Counted from the first letter of the stretch, positions 1 through 6,390 are shown. The stretch: 6,390 nucleotides of DNA from Natronohydrobacter sp. (GCA_007123015.1 SKSL01000120.1:1-6390), one strand, 5' to 3'. Notes: generated from the sequence alone by a model not told the origin. Numbers and translations: made by a program.

Positions 1-2313
1 ACCTGGGAAAACGGTCGTCAGGTCGAGCTGTTTCCGACCCGTTTCGCGCTTGACCCGATCATGATCGCCGAGAAGATCGGTGATATCCTGATCGAGGAGG
101 GTCGCGGCACGGACAGCGTGAAAGCCGGGCTGGCCCTGATCGCCGAGGCCCGCCGCGCCGACAATGCCCGGGATCTGGCCGCGCGGCTGCCCTTCTATTG
201 CTCGGGCTGTCCGCATAACACTTCGACCAAGGTCCCTGAAGGCCATCGCGCTTATGCGGGCATCGGCTGTCATTACATGGTGCAATGGATGGACCGCCAG
301 ACCACTGGCTTCACCCAGATGGGCGGTGAAGGGGCCAACTGGATCGGCGAGGCGCCGTTTTCGACCCGTCCGCATGTGTTCCAGAACCTCGGCGACGGCA
401 CCTATAATCATTCCGGCGTGCAGGCGATCCGCGCGGCTCTCGCGGCCGGCACGAACATCACCTATAAGATCCTGTTCAATGATGCCGTCGCCATGACTGG
501 CGGTCAGAAGAACGAAGGCGGGCTGAGCCCGGCGCAGATTGCCCATGAACTGACGGCCATGGGGGTGGGCCGGATCGAGGTCGTCTTCGACGAAAAGGAA
601 GAGCCCATTCGCGCCGATTTCCCGCGCTCGGTCGGCTGGCATCCGCGTGCGCAGCTCGATGCTGTGCAGCGTGAGTGCGCCAACCATCCGGGCGTGTCCG
701 CCATCATCTACGTGCAGACCTGCGCTGCCGAAAAGCGTCGCCGCCGCAAGCGCGGCCAGTTTCCAGACCCCGATCAACGCGTCTTCATCAATACGGATGT
801 GTGCGAGGGCTGCGGCGATTGCGGGGTGCAATCGAACTGCGTCTCCATCGTGCCGGTCGAAACCGAATTCGGGCGTAAGCGCGCCATTGACCAATCCTCC
901 TGCAACAAGGACTTCTCCTGCCTGAAGGGGTTTTGCCCCTCCTTCGTGACATTAGACGGGGCAAAAGTGAAGAAATCGACAACTGTCGCGGTCGATCTGC
1001 CGGATCTGCCCGCGCCGAACCTGCCTGCTATCACCGACACGCATAATATCGTCATCACGGGCGTTGGCGGCACTGGCGTTGTCACTGTGGGTGCGATCCT
1101 TGCACAGGCGGCGCAGCTGGATGGCAAGGGCGCAGGGCTGATCGAGATGGCGGGGCTCGCGCAGAAGGGCGGGGCCGTGCATATCCATTGCCGGATCGCC
1201 GAAAAACCGCAGGATATTACAGCGATCCGTGTCGCTGTGGGCGAAGCGCATTGCATCATCGGTGGCGATCTGGTGGTGACGGCCGGGGCCAAGACCATGG
1301 GCCTGATGCGCAAGGGCCAGACCGGGGCCGCTGTGAACGCGCATGAGATCATCACGGGCGAATTCACCCGCAACACCGAATTCCGCATCCCCTCTGACGA
1401 TCTGAAGATCGCCTTGCAGGCCCGGCTGGGCGAGAAGCTGCGGCTATTCGATTATTCCGAACTGGCAAAACGGCTTCTGGGCGACAGTATTTTTTCGAAT
1501 ATGCTGGCGCTGGGCGCGGCCTGGCAGATGGGGCTGGTCCCCTTGACCGAGGACGCCATCCTGCGCGCCATCGACTTGAATGGGGCGGCTGTGTCTGGCA
1601 ATGCCCGCGCTTTCGCGCTGGGGCGCTGGAGCGTGGTGCATCCCAAAGCGGCGGAAAAGATGCTGGCCGACACAGTCACGCGCAAGCCGCTCTCGCTGGA
1701 CGAGAAGATCGCCGCGCGCGAGGCCCATCTGGCAGAGTACCAATCCAAGCGTCTGGCCCGGCGCTTCCGCAAGCTGGTGGATCAGGCTCCCGACCCGCGC
1801 CTGCGCGAGGCCATCGCCAAAGGCTATCACAAGTTGCTGACCTACAAGGATGAATATGAGGTCGCGCGCCTGCATCTGGCCACGCTGGACAAGGCACAGG
1901 CCGAGTTCGAAGGCAATTTCACCCCGCGCTTTCACTTGGCCCCGCCGCTGATCTCGCGCTCTGGCCCGGATGGGCGGCCGATGAAATGCAGCTTCGGGTC
2001 CTGGATCCTCAAGGTCTTTCGCGTGCTTGCCATCCTCAAACCCCTGCGCGGCACGCCGCTCGACCCCTTCGGCTACACTTCCGAGCGGCGGATGGAACGG
2101 CAGTTGATCCGCGAATATGAAGTGCTGATGGCGCAGATCCTGCCGAAAGTGACGCCAGACACTCATGCGCTGGCGGTGGAACTGGCAGAGCTGCCTTTGC
2201 AGATCCGCGGCTTCGGTCCGGTCAAGCATCGCAACGCCGAAGCCGCGGCGCAGCGGCGCACGAAATTGCTGGCCGCTTTTGATGCGCCCCCCAGTCGGAT
2301 CGCTGCGGAATAG
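1..2313 (+). CDS. Indolepyruvate ferredoxin oxidoreductase, fused single-chain form (5'-partial)
   Basis: The reading frame is open from base 1, so the start lies upstream; 770 residues are visible, and from recall the fused bacterial family is about 1,150, so about a third is missing. The enzyme oxidatively decarboxylates arylpyruvates such as indole-3-pyruvate to the aryl-acetyl-CoA using thiamine diphosphate and iron-sulfur clusters, passing electrons to ferredoxin in aromatic amino-acid breakdown in the cytoplasm. Seen in order: a CSGCPHN segment (nt 199-219), the thiamine-diphosphate motif GDGTYNHS (nt 391-414) followed by NDAVAMTGGQ, a ferredoxin-like cysteine cluster CEGCGDC with a further Cys (nt 802-840) and three more Cys (nt 901, 919, 934), then the gamma domain opening with GVGGTGVVT (nt 1060), and a C-terminal region of about 200 residues usual in the fused form (DUF6537-like). 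No frameshift is visible. Substrate preference among arylpyruvates cannot be read from the sequence. Confidence 0.93.
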   Translation, partial: TWENGRQVELFPTRFALDPIMIAEKIGDILIEEGRGTDSVKAGLALIAEARRADNARDLAARLPFYCSGCPHNTSTKVPEGHRAYAGIGCHYMVQWMDRQTTGFTQMGGEGANWIGEAPFSTRPHVFQNLGDGTYNHSGVQAIRAALAAGTNITYKILFNDAVAMTGGQKNEGGLSPAQIAHELTAMGVGRIEVVFDEKEEPIRADFPRSVGWHPRAQLDAVQRECANHPGVSAIIYVQTCAAEKRRRRKRGQFPDPDQRVFINTDVCEGCGDCGVQSNCVSIVPVETEFGRKRAIDQSSCNKDFSCLKGFCPSFVTLDGAKVKKSTTVAVDLPDLPAPNLPAITDTHNIVITGVGGTGVVTVGAILAQAAQLDGKGAGLIEMAGLAQKGGAVHIHCRIAEKPQDITAIRVAVGEAHCIIGGDLVVTAGAKTMGLMRKGQTGAAVNAHEIITGEFTRNTEFRIPSDDLKIALQARLGEKLRLFDYSELAKRLLGDSIFSNMLALGAAWQMGLVPLTEDAILRAIDLNGAAVSGNARAFALGRWSVVHPKAAEKMLADTVTRKPLSLDEKIAAREAHLAEYQSKRLARRFRKLVDQAPDPRLREAIAKGYHKLLTYKDEYEVARLHLATLDKAQAEFEGNFTPRFHLAPPLISRSGPDGRPMKCSFGSWILKVFRVLAILKPLRGTPLDPFGYTSERRMERQLIREYEVLMAQILPKVTPDTHALAVELAELPLQIRGFGPVKHRNAEAAAQRRTKLLAAFDAPPSRIAAE

Positions 2314-2375
2314 CTGCAATCAGGCTGGATTTTCACCCCTGCCGGTTCTATGCAGGGCGCAAGGATTTCAGCGCC

Positions 2376-2380
2376 GGAGA
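2376..2380 (+). promoter_or_regulatory. Ribosome binding site of murI
   Basis: GGAGA lies 7 bases before the ATG at 2388 and supports that start. It sits in the 74-base gap after the oxidoreductase stop codon. Confidence 0.7.
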
Positions 2381-2387
2381 CAGGCAG

Positions 2388-3200
2388 ATGGCAGTGGGCA
2401 TATTCGATTCCGGTCTGGGCGGGCTGACAGTTCTGGGCGCGCTGACCGAACGCCTGCCCGACACGCCCTTTGTCTATCTGGGCGACAATGCGCATACGCC
2501 TTATGGCGTGCGCGATGCCGATGACATCTTCAACCTGACCTGCGGCAATGTCGAACGGCTCTGGGCCGAAGGCTGCGATCTTGTGATCCTGGCCTGCAAC
2601 ACGGCCTCGGCGGCCGCACTGAAGCGGATGCAGGAAACCTGGGTGCCGGCAGAAAAGCGCGTGCTCGGCGTCTTCGTGCCGCTGATCGAAGCCCTTACGG
2701 AACGCCAATGGGGCGACAATTCCCCCCCGCGCGAAGTCGCTGTGAAGCATGTGGCGCTCTTTGCCACGCCCGCGACGGTGTCCAGCCGGGCGTTTCAGCG
2801 CGAACTGGCCTTCCGCGCCATCGGGGTCGATGTCGAAGCGCAACCCTGCGCGGGGGTCGTCGATGCGATCGAGCAGGGCGACATGCAACTGGCCGAAGCA
2901 CTGGTCCATTCCCATGTCGAATCGCTTCTGCGCCGCATGCCGCGCCCGCAGGCGGCTGTGTTGGGCTGCACGCATTATCCGCTGGTCGAACATGCGTTCC
3001 GCGAAGCGCTCGGCCCATCGGTCGATGTTTATTCCCAACCCGATCTGGTCGCGGCCAGCTTGGACGACTACCTGCGCCGCCGCCCGGAAATGCTGGGTCC
3101 GGGCCGGGAAAGCGCCTTTCTGACGACAGGCGATCCGCTCAATGTCTCGCGCAAGGCCACGCAATTCCTGCGCCGCCAGATCAGCTTCAAACACGCCTGA
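2388..3200 (+). CDS. murI: Glutamate racemase
   Basis: A cytoplasmic, cofactor-independent racemase that converts L-glutamate to D-glutamate for the UDP-MurNAc-peptide of peptidoglycan. The 270 residues match the usual family length. The family motifs are all present: FDSGLGGL near the N-terminus (Asp7, Ser8), LGDN followed by PYG (residues 31-40), the first catalytic cysteine in ACNTAS (Cys70), and the second in GCTHYPL (Cys194, with His196). These two cysteines are the acid/base pair known for MurI. The start is an ATG with GGAGA 7 bases upstream, and the protein begins right before the first beta strand as expected. It follows the oxidoreductase by 74 bases and precedes argC; no functional link to either is apparent. 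A hydantoin or aspartate racemase is less likely because both full MurI cysteine motifs are present. Confidence 0.95.
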   Translation: MAVGIFDSGLGGLTVLGALTERLPDTPFVYLGDNAHTPYGVRDADDIFNLTCGNVERLWAEGCDLVILACNTASAAALKRMQETWVPAEKRVLGVFVPLIEALTERQWGDNSPPREVAVKHVALFATPATVSSRAFQRELAFRAIGVDVEAQPCAGVVDAIEQGDMQLAEALVHSHVESLLRRMPRPQAAVLGCTHYPLVEHAFREALGPSVDVYSQPDLVAASLDDYLRRRPEMLGPGRESAFLTTGDPLNVSRKATQFLRRQISFKHA

Positions 3201-3240
3201 GCATTTTCTTGCTCCAAATACTCCCGCGCGGAGCGCTGCT
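3201..3240. other. Intergenic motif after murI, possibly a dispersed repeat
   Basis: Directly after the murI stop comes a T-rich run, then CCAAATACTCCCGCGCGGAG and a short GC-rich tail. Two weak pairings are possible: GCTCC (3211-3215) with GGAGC (3230-3234), or CTCC (3221-3224) with GGAG (3230-3233). No T-run follows, so it is a poor intrinsic terminator. From recall, similar T-rich plus CAAATACTCC sequences occur often next to genes in Rhodobacterales genomes. That is memory, not a search result. Confidence 0.35.
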
Positions 3241-3265
3241 GCGATCAGCCACCGCGCAAGATGTT

Positions 3266-3270
3266 GAAAG
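3266..3270 (+). promoter_or_regulatory. Ribosome binding site that decides the argC start
   Basis: GAAAG ends 9 bases before the ATG at 3280 but only 3 bases before the in-frame GTG at 3274. Spacing therefore favours the ATG. The match to the Shine-Dalgarno consensus is moderate. Confidence 0.5.
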
Positions 3271-3279
3271 ACTGTGACC

Positions 3280-4308
3280 ATGAACAAATCCATCGCTATC
3301 CTCGGGGCCTCTGGCTACACGGGCGCGGAACTCGTCCGCCTGATCTCTACCCACCCGGACATGCGCATCACTGCCCTGACTGGCGAGCGCAAGGCGGGCC
3401 AGCCCATGGCGCAGGTCTTTCCCTTCCTGCGCCATCTCGACCTGCCTGATCTGTGCCGGATCGAGGATGTCGATTTCAGCACGACTGATCTTGCCTTCTG
3501 CGCGCTGCCGCATGCGACCAGCCAGGCCGTGATCAGGGGCTTGCCGCGCGATTTGAGAATCGTGGACCTGTCGGCGGATTTCCGGCTGCGCGACCCCGCA
3601 GCTTATGAAAAATGGTACGGCCAGCCCCATGCTGCCCCCGAAATCCAGCGCGAAGCGGTCTATGGGCTGACCGAATTCTACCGCGACGACATCCGCCGCG
3701 CGCGTCTGGTGGCCGGCACTGGCTGCAATGCGGCGACAGGCCAGTATATCCTGCGCCCGCTGATCGAGGCCGGGGTCATTGATCTCGACCGGATCATTCT
3801 GGACCTGAAATGCGGGGTATCGGGCGCTGGGCGGGCACTTAGGGAAAACCTGCTCCATGCAGAGCTTTCCGAGGGTACACAGGCCTATGCAGTGGGCGGC
3901 ACACACCGGCATCTGGGCGAATTCGATCAGGAATTCAGCGCGCTGGCCGGGCGGCCCGTCCAAATCCAGTTCACGCCGCATCTTTTGCCGATGAACCGGG
4001 GCATTCTGGCGACGGCCTGGCTGGCGGGTGATGCGCGGCAAATTCACGCAGTTTTGCACGAACGATATTGCGATGAATCAATGATCCATATGTTACCTTT
4101 TGGCACAACACCCTCGACACATGATGTGCGCGGTTCAAATTTCGTGCATATTGGGGTTGTCGGGGATCGGGTTTCAGGGCGTGCCAGCGTCATCGCTGCG
4201 CTGGATAATCTGTGTAAGGGGTCGAGTGGGCAGGCTGTGCAGAACGCGAATCTGATGTTGGGACTGGATGAGACGGCAGGGCTGACAGGTGCGCCGCTGT
4301 TCCCGTGA
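3280..4308 (+). CDS. argC: N-acetyl-gamma-glutamyl-phosphate reductase
   Basis: Catalyses the NADPH-dependent reduction of N-acetyl-gamma-glutamyl phosphate to N-acetylglutamate 5-semialdehyde in arginine synthesis, in the cytoplasm. From the ATG the protein has 342 residues, a normal ArgC length. The N-terminal nucleotide-binding fold begins with AILGASGYTGAEL; the catalytic cysteine lies in AGTGCNAATG (Cys149, codon 3724); the active-site histidine region reads GTHRHLGEFDQ (His209); and the C-terminus carries DNLCKGSSGQAVQNANLM, a family signature. The Cys motif has GCNAATG where many ArgC proteins have GCYPT; I recall this form as usual in Rhodobacterales. An in-frame GTG at 3274 would add two residues but sits too close to the ribosome binding site. 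Base composition drops near the 3' end (see findings). It lies 14 bases before ccmE, so the two are probably cotranscribed. Confidence 0.95.
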   Translation: MNKSIAILGASGYTGAELVRLISTHPDMRITALTGERKAGQPMAQVFPFLRHLDLPDLCRIEDVDFSTTDLAFCALPHATSQAVIRGLPRDLRIVDLSADFRLRDPAAYEKWYGQPHAAPEIQREAVYGLTEFYRDDIRRARLVAGTGCNAATGQYILRPLIEAGVIDLDRIILDLKCGVSGAGRALRENLLHAELSEGTQAYAVGGTHRHLGEFDQEFSALAGRPVQIQFTPHLLPMNRGILATAWLAGDARQIHAVLHERYCDESMIHMLPFGTTPSTHDVRGSNFVHIGVVGDRVSGRASVIAALDNLCKGSSGQAVQNANLMLGLDETAGLTGAPLFP

Positions 4309-4312
4309 CGTA

Positions 4313-4317
4313 AGAGG
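4313..4317 (+). promoter_or_regulatory. Ribosome binding site of ccmE
   Basis: AGAGG lies in the 14-base gap after the argC stop, 5 bases before the ATG at 4323. It supports that start and translation of ccmE from an argC-ccmE message. Confidence 0.7.
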
Positions 4318-4322
4318 AAAAC

Positions 4323-4790
4323 ATGAAGAGTTTGAAGAAAACCCGTCGGATACAGATCATCTCAGTCGCGGCTGTGGCTTTGGCATTTTCGACGGCGCTG
4401 ATAGGCTACGCGATGCGCGACGGGATCAATTTCTTTCGTTCTCCCTCGCAAGTGCTGGCAGAACCGCCGTCACCAAATGAAGTGTTCCGCATAGGCGGCT
4501 TGGTGGAACCCGGTTCGATTGTGCGAGGACAGTCTGACACTGTTGTCTTCCGGGTGACTGATGGGCCTGCCTCGGTCGAAGTCCGTTATCGCGGCATCTT
4601 GCCGGATTTGTTTTCGGAAAACGAGGGCATGGTCGGTACAGGTCGCTTCGTTGACGGGATATTTCAGGCCAGCGAAATCCTCGCCAAGCATGACGAGACC
4701 TACATGCCGCGCGAGGTGATGGAGGCGCTGCAGGCGCAAGGTGAATGGCGTGGACCGGATCCACAAAGCCTGCCTGATCCTCAAAGCTGA
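4323..4790 (+). CDS. ccmE: Cytochrome c maturation haem chaperone CcmE
   Basis: CcmE (CycJ) binds haem covalently on the periplasmic side of the inner membrane and hands it from CcmC to the CcmF/CcmH ligation complex in System I cytochrome c maturation. The 155 residues fit the family. A basic N-terminus (MKSLKKTRR) leads into one membrane anchor at about residues 10-31, followed by a periplasmic beta-barrel domain with FRIGGLVEPGS (55-65) and LPDLFSENEGMVGTG (93-107). The haem-attaching histidine is His123 in LAKHDETYMP, with Tyr127 as the expected axial ligand. The flexible C-terminal tail ends in a doubled PDPQS. It follows argC by 14 bases. ccmF and ccmH do not follow; the next gene is convergent, so the partner genes must lie elsewhere if the pathway is complete. 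Confidence 0.95.
   Translation: MKSLKKTRRIQIISVAAVALAFSTALIGYAMRDGINFFRSPSQVLAEPPSPNEVFRIGGLVEPGSIVRGQSDTVVFRVTDGPASVEVRYRGILPDLFSENEGMVGTGRFVDGIFQASEILAKHDETYMPREVMEALQAQGEWRGPDPQSLPDPQS
4755..4787 (+). repeat. Short tandem duplication encoding PDPQS twice at the CcmE C-terminus
   Basis: The last coding bases of ccmE contain two 15-base units (4755-4769 and 4773-4787) that agree at 13 of 15 positions and are separated by one CTG codon, giving an 18-base period. Both encode PDPQS. The two differences are third-position changes (CCG/CCT and CCA/CCT). This looks like an in-frame duplication in the unstructured tail, well past the haem-binding histidine. Confidence 0.7.
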
Positions 4791-4802
4791 TGCGTGCACC
4801 GC

Positions 4803-4831
4803 GTAGGGTGCGTGGTGACCACGCACCTTAC
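4803..4831. terminator. Strong hairpin between convergent genes, probable bidirectional terminator, REP-like
   Basis: GGTGCGTGG (4807-4815) and CCACGCACC (4819-4827) pair perfectly around a TGA loop. Three more base pairs and one G-T wobble extend the stem to 13 pairs (4803-4815 with 4819-4831). It lies between the stop codons of ccmE (plus strand) and the SRAP gene (minus strand), and the SRAP stop TAA (4830-4828) sits in the foot of the stem. No good T-run follows on either strand, so termination by the classic intrinsic mechanism is uncertain; it could instead protect 3' ends. The tetranucleotide GTAG (4803-4806) just before the palindrome matches the head described for REP elements linked to RAYT transposases. 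Confidence 0.6.
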
Positions 4832-5493
4832 TCTGGCAGCGGCTCAATCAGAGCTGGCCCCAAAGCGCGATTGGAATTGACCTGTGTCTTTACACGGTGC
4901 CAGCTCAACATGTCGTCAGGCGCAGCCTTCATCAGCTTTGCAGCGCCATGCCCGGCTTCTCCCAGCCACAAGGCCCATTGCTCTGGTGGCAGGATGACTG
5001 GCATCCTGTGATGGATCTGCGAAATCGCGTCATTTGCGGCACAGGTCACAATTGCGCAAGTCGTATGCCGCCTCTCTGTGCGCTCCCAGACTTGCCAGAC
5101 GCCCGCGAAGACCAGCATCCCGCCTGCGCGCGGCGCGATATACCATGGCAGGCGGTTGCCTTCTTCATCTCTGGTCCATTCGAAAAACCCTGAAGCCGGG
5201 ATCAGGCAGCGCCGTGCGCGCGCCGCCTCACGGAAGGCGGGCTTCTCGGCCAAAGTCTCGGCACGTGCATTGATCAGGAGTGGCCCATCCGTTTCGGTGT
5301 TATACCACTTGGGCAGAAATCCCCAGCGCATCGGCCCCAGATGCCGCATACCATTGTGGCTGATCACAACTGCGACAGGTTGCGTGGGGCAGATATTGTA
5401 GCGTGGCACGGGCGGCAGGTCATTCGCAGGGCGCGCGTCAAATGCCTTTGCCATCGAACCATTTGGCAGAGTGATTGCAAACCGTCCACACAT
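4828..5493 (-). CDS. SRAP-family abasic-site DNA-protein crosslinking protein (YedK/HMCES-like)
   Basis: SRAP proteins recognise abasic sites in single-stranded DNA and shield them by forming a stable thiazolidine crosslink through the cysteine exposed at residue 2 after removal of Met1. The protein has 221 residues, typical of the family. The start was set at MCGRF because Cys2 must be N-terminal; an in-frame ATG at 5547 would add 18 residues and bury it. Visible signature positions match YedK: Cys2, Asn75 in NARAET, Glu105 in SGFFEW, and His161 in IHHRMP; RYNICPTQ (31-38) and RWGFLPKW (56-63) are also typical. It starts 13 bases after the stop of the upstream transporter, so the two are probably cotranscribed. 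The ribosome binding site is weak. A DNA-repair role is inferred from the family; no LexA-type operator can be seen because the promoter is outside the window. Confidence 0.93.
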   Translation of the reverse strand: MCGRFAITLPNGSMAKAFDARPANDLPPVPRYNICPTQPVAVVISHNGMRHLGPMRWGFLPKWYNTETDGPLLINARAETLAEKPAFREAARARRCLIPASGFFEWTRDEEGNRLPWYIAPRAGGMLVFAGVWQVWERTERRHTTCAIVTCAANDAISQIHHRMPVILPPEQWALWLGEAGHGAAKLMKAAPDDMLSWHRVKTQVNSNRALGPALIEPLPE

Positions 5494-5506
5494 AGGCGCC
5501 AGCCTA

Positions 5507-6390
5507 TCAGGCGACGGAGCGCGCGCGAAGCCCTTTGCGCTGCGCAAGCATCAGCCCGGCCAGAATGATCGCTAGCGCCAGCACGAATCGCCCTGGCACC
5601 TCCTCGCTCAGAACCAGTGCGCCAAGCAGCACGGACCAGACTGGCACATGGTAGTTCACCTGCGACAGGAAGCTGGGACCGGCCGAGCGGATGATGCTGA
5701 CCAGCAACAATGTCGCATAGCCTGTCGGCAGGATGCCCAGGTAGAGCACTGCCAGCATCGGTCGCGCCGCGGGCATGGGCGGTAGACCTTCGGTGATCAG
5801 GGCGATGGGCAGCATCAGGCTGCTGGCGATCCACAGCGCAAGGATGCCGAAAGCCACAGGATGTACTTCGGGGCAGCGGCGGGTGACAATGCTGCCAAGC
5901 GCATAGCAAAGCGCTGCGGCTAAACAACCCAATCGCGCCAGTGTCTCGAAATCAGACCCAGTGCGCGCCACGACCCCCGGCCCGATCAGCACGGCTACGC
6001 CGACAAGCCCCATCGCGAAGCCGAGTAGTTTGGCTCGGGTCATCCCTTCGCCTGCGACAAAGACATGCGCAAGCCCTAGCACGAAGAGCGGAATCGCGGC
6101 CATGGTGATGCCTGCAAAGCCCGAAGTGACATGCTGCTGCGACCAGCCCAGCAGATAAAAGGGCATTGCATTCGACAGCAGCGCCATACTGCCGGCAAAA
6201 GCCAGAACGGGCAATGAGGGCGTCACCCGTACCCCCATCGCCAAGGCAATGACGCTCAAAGTCACAGCCCCGATCACGATCCGCGCTGTGGCGATCCACA
6301 GCGGCGAGACGCCTTCCAGTGCCACAGCAACCGCAAGAAAGGACGCGCCCCAGATCAGTCCAAGTGCGATCAGGCCGATCCAGTTTCCAA
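5507..6390 (-). CDS. DMT-superfamily transporter with two EamA domains (5'-partial)
   Basis: An inner-membrane carrier of the drug/metabolite transporter superfamily, probably exporting a small metabolite or drug; the substrate cannot be told from the sequence. The frame stays open to the right edge, and 293 residues are visible against about 300 for the family, so only a few N-terminal residues are missing. The first visible residues, WIGLIALGLIWGASFLAV, are the typical first EamA helix, which rules out the internal GTG at 6325 as the true start. Two homologous halves can be seen, about residues 1-137 and 149-283, together giving roughly ten hydrophobic segments. The second half ends with HVPVWSVLLGALVLSEEV, a standard EamA pattern, and a basic cytoplasmic tail (QRKGLRAR). 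Its stop lies 13 bases before the SRAP start. No regulatory region is visible. Confidence 0.9.
   Translation of the reverse strand, partial: GNWIGLIALGLIWGASFLAVAVALEGVSPLWIATARIVIGAVTLSVIALAMGVRVTPSLPVLAFAGSMALLSNAMPFYLLGWSQQHVTSGFAGITMAAIPLFVLGLAHVFVAGEGMTRAKLLGFAMGLVGVAVLIGPGVVARTGSDFETLARLGCLAAALCYALGSIVTRRCPEVHPVAFGILALWIASSLMLPIALITEGLPPMPAARPMLAVLYLGILPTGYATLLLVSIIRSAGPSFLSQVNYHVPVWSVLLGALVLSEEVPGRFVLALAIILAGLMLAQRKGLRARSVA

Noticed and set aside
774..2319. Long minus-strand frames (774-1388 and 1444-2319) inside the oxidoreductase gene
   Set aside because: They lie opposite conserved cysteine-cluster, gamma and C-terminal domains of the oxidoreductase; the translations look like codon-bias shadows.
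2337..2357. Inverted repeat CCCTGC / GCAGGG between the oxidoreductase and murI as a terminator
   Set aside because: The stem is only 6 bp with a 9-base loop and no following T-run, so it does not support a terminator call.
3274..3279. GTG at 3274 as the argC start
   Set aside because: It lies only 3 bases after the GAAAG ribosome binding site, whereas ATG at 3280 has better spacing and is the stronger start codon.
2163..3293. A 376-codon open frame on the minus strand spanning all of murI
   Set aside because: It is antisense to a gene with complete glutamate racemase motifs, its translation shows no recognisable domain, and long antisense frames are expected at high GC.
3187..4059. A 290-codon minus-strand frame opposite argC
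   Set aside because: argC is intact with catalytic and cofactor motifs on the plus strand; the antisense translation has no recognisable family pattern.
6323..6325. GTG at 6325 as the start of the DMT transporter
   Set aside because: The frame continues to the window edge and encodes the conserved first EamA helix, so the true start is further upstream.
1..6390. Mobile elements, CRISPR arrays, tRNA or rRNA genes, defence or phage genes
   Set aside because: None was seen: no transposase or integrase motifs, no regularly spaced repeats, no tRNA-like cloverleaf noticed, and all sizeable coding regions are assigned to known housekeeping or metabolic families.

Overview
This is a GC-rich (roughly 60% or more), densely packed stretch of bacterial chromosome. 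From recall, the protein sequences (especially ArgC, CcmE and the single-chain indolepyruvate ferredoxin oxidoreductase) look most like those of Rhodobacterales (Alphaproteobacteria). I could not search to confirm this or name a genus. I see no mobile element, CRISPR array, tRNA, rRNA or phage gene. The window reads as ordinary housekeeping and metabolic chromosome.

Layout. Positions 1-4790 carry four genes on the plus strand: the C-terminal two thirds of a fused indolepyruvate ferredoxin oxidoreductase (open at the left edge), glutamate racemase (murI), N-acetyl-gamma-glutamyl-phosphate reductase (argC) and the periplasmic haem chaperone ccmE. The gaps are 74, 79 and 14 bases, so argC-ccmE is a likely transcriptional unit and the others may or may not be joined. 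Positions 4828-6390 carry two genes on the minus strand: a DMT/EamA-family transporter (5' end just outside the right edge), then, 13 bases downstream of it, a SRAP-family (YedK/HMCES-like) abasic-site DNA-crosslinking protein. The two blocks converge on a strong hairpin at 4803-4831. It probably ends transcription from both sides and resembles a REP-type palindrome with a GTAG head.

The genes do not form one pathway. They cover aromatic amino-acid catabolism, peptidoglycan precursor supply (D-glutamate), arginine synthesis, c-type cytochrome maturation, small-molecule transport and protection of abasic sites in single-stranded DNA.

I found no convincing undescribed system. The points most worth a second look are the REP-like palindrome abutting the SRAP stop codon, the absence of ccmF/ccmH immediately after ccmE, a short tandem duplication at the CcmE C-terminus, a recurrent-looking intergenic motif after murI, and two start-site matters (SRAP and the transporter).
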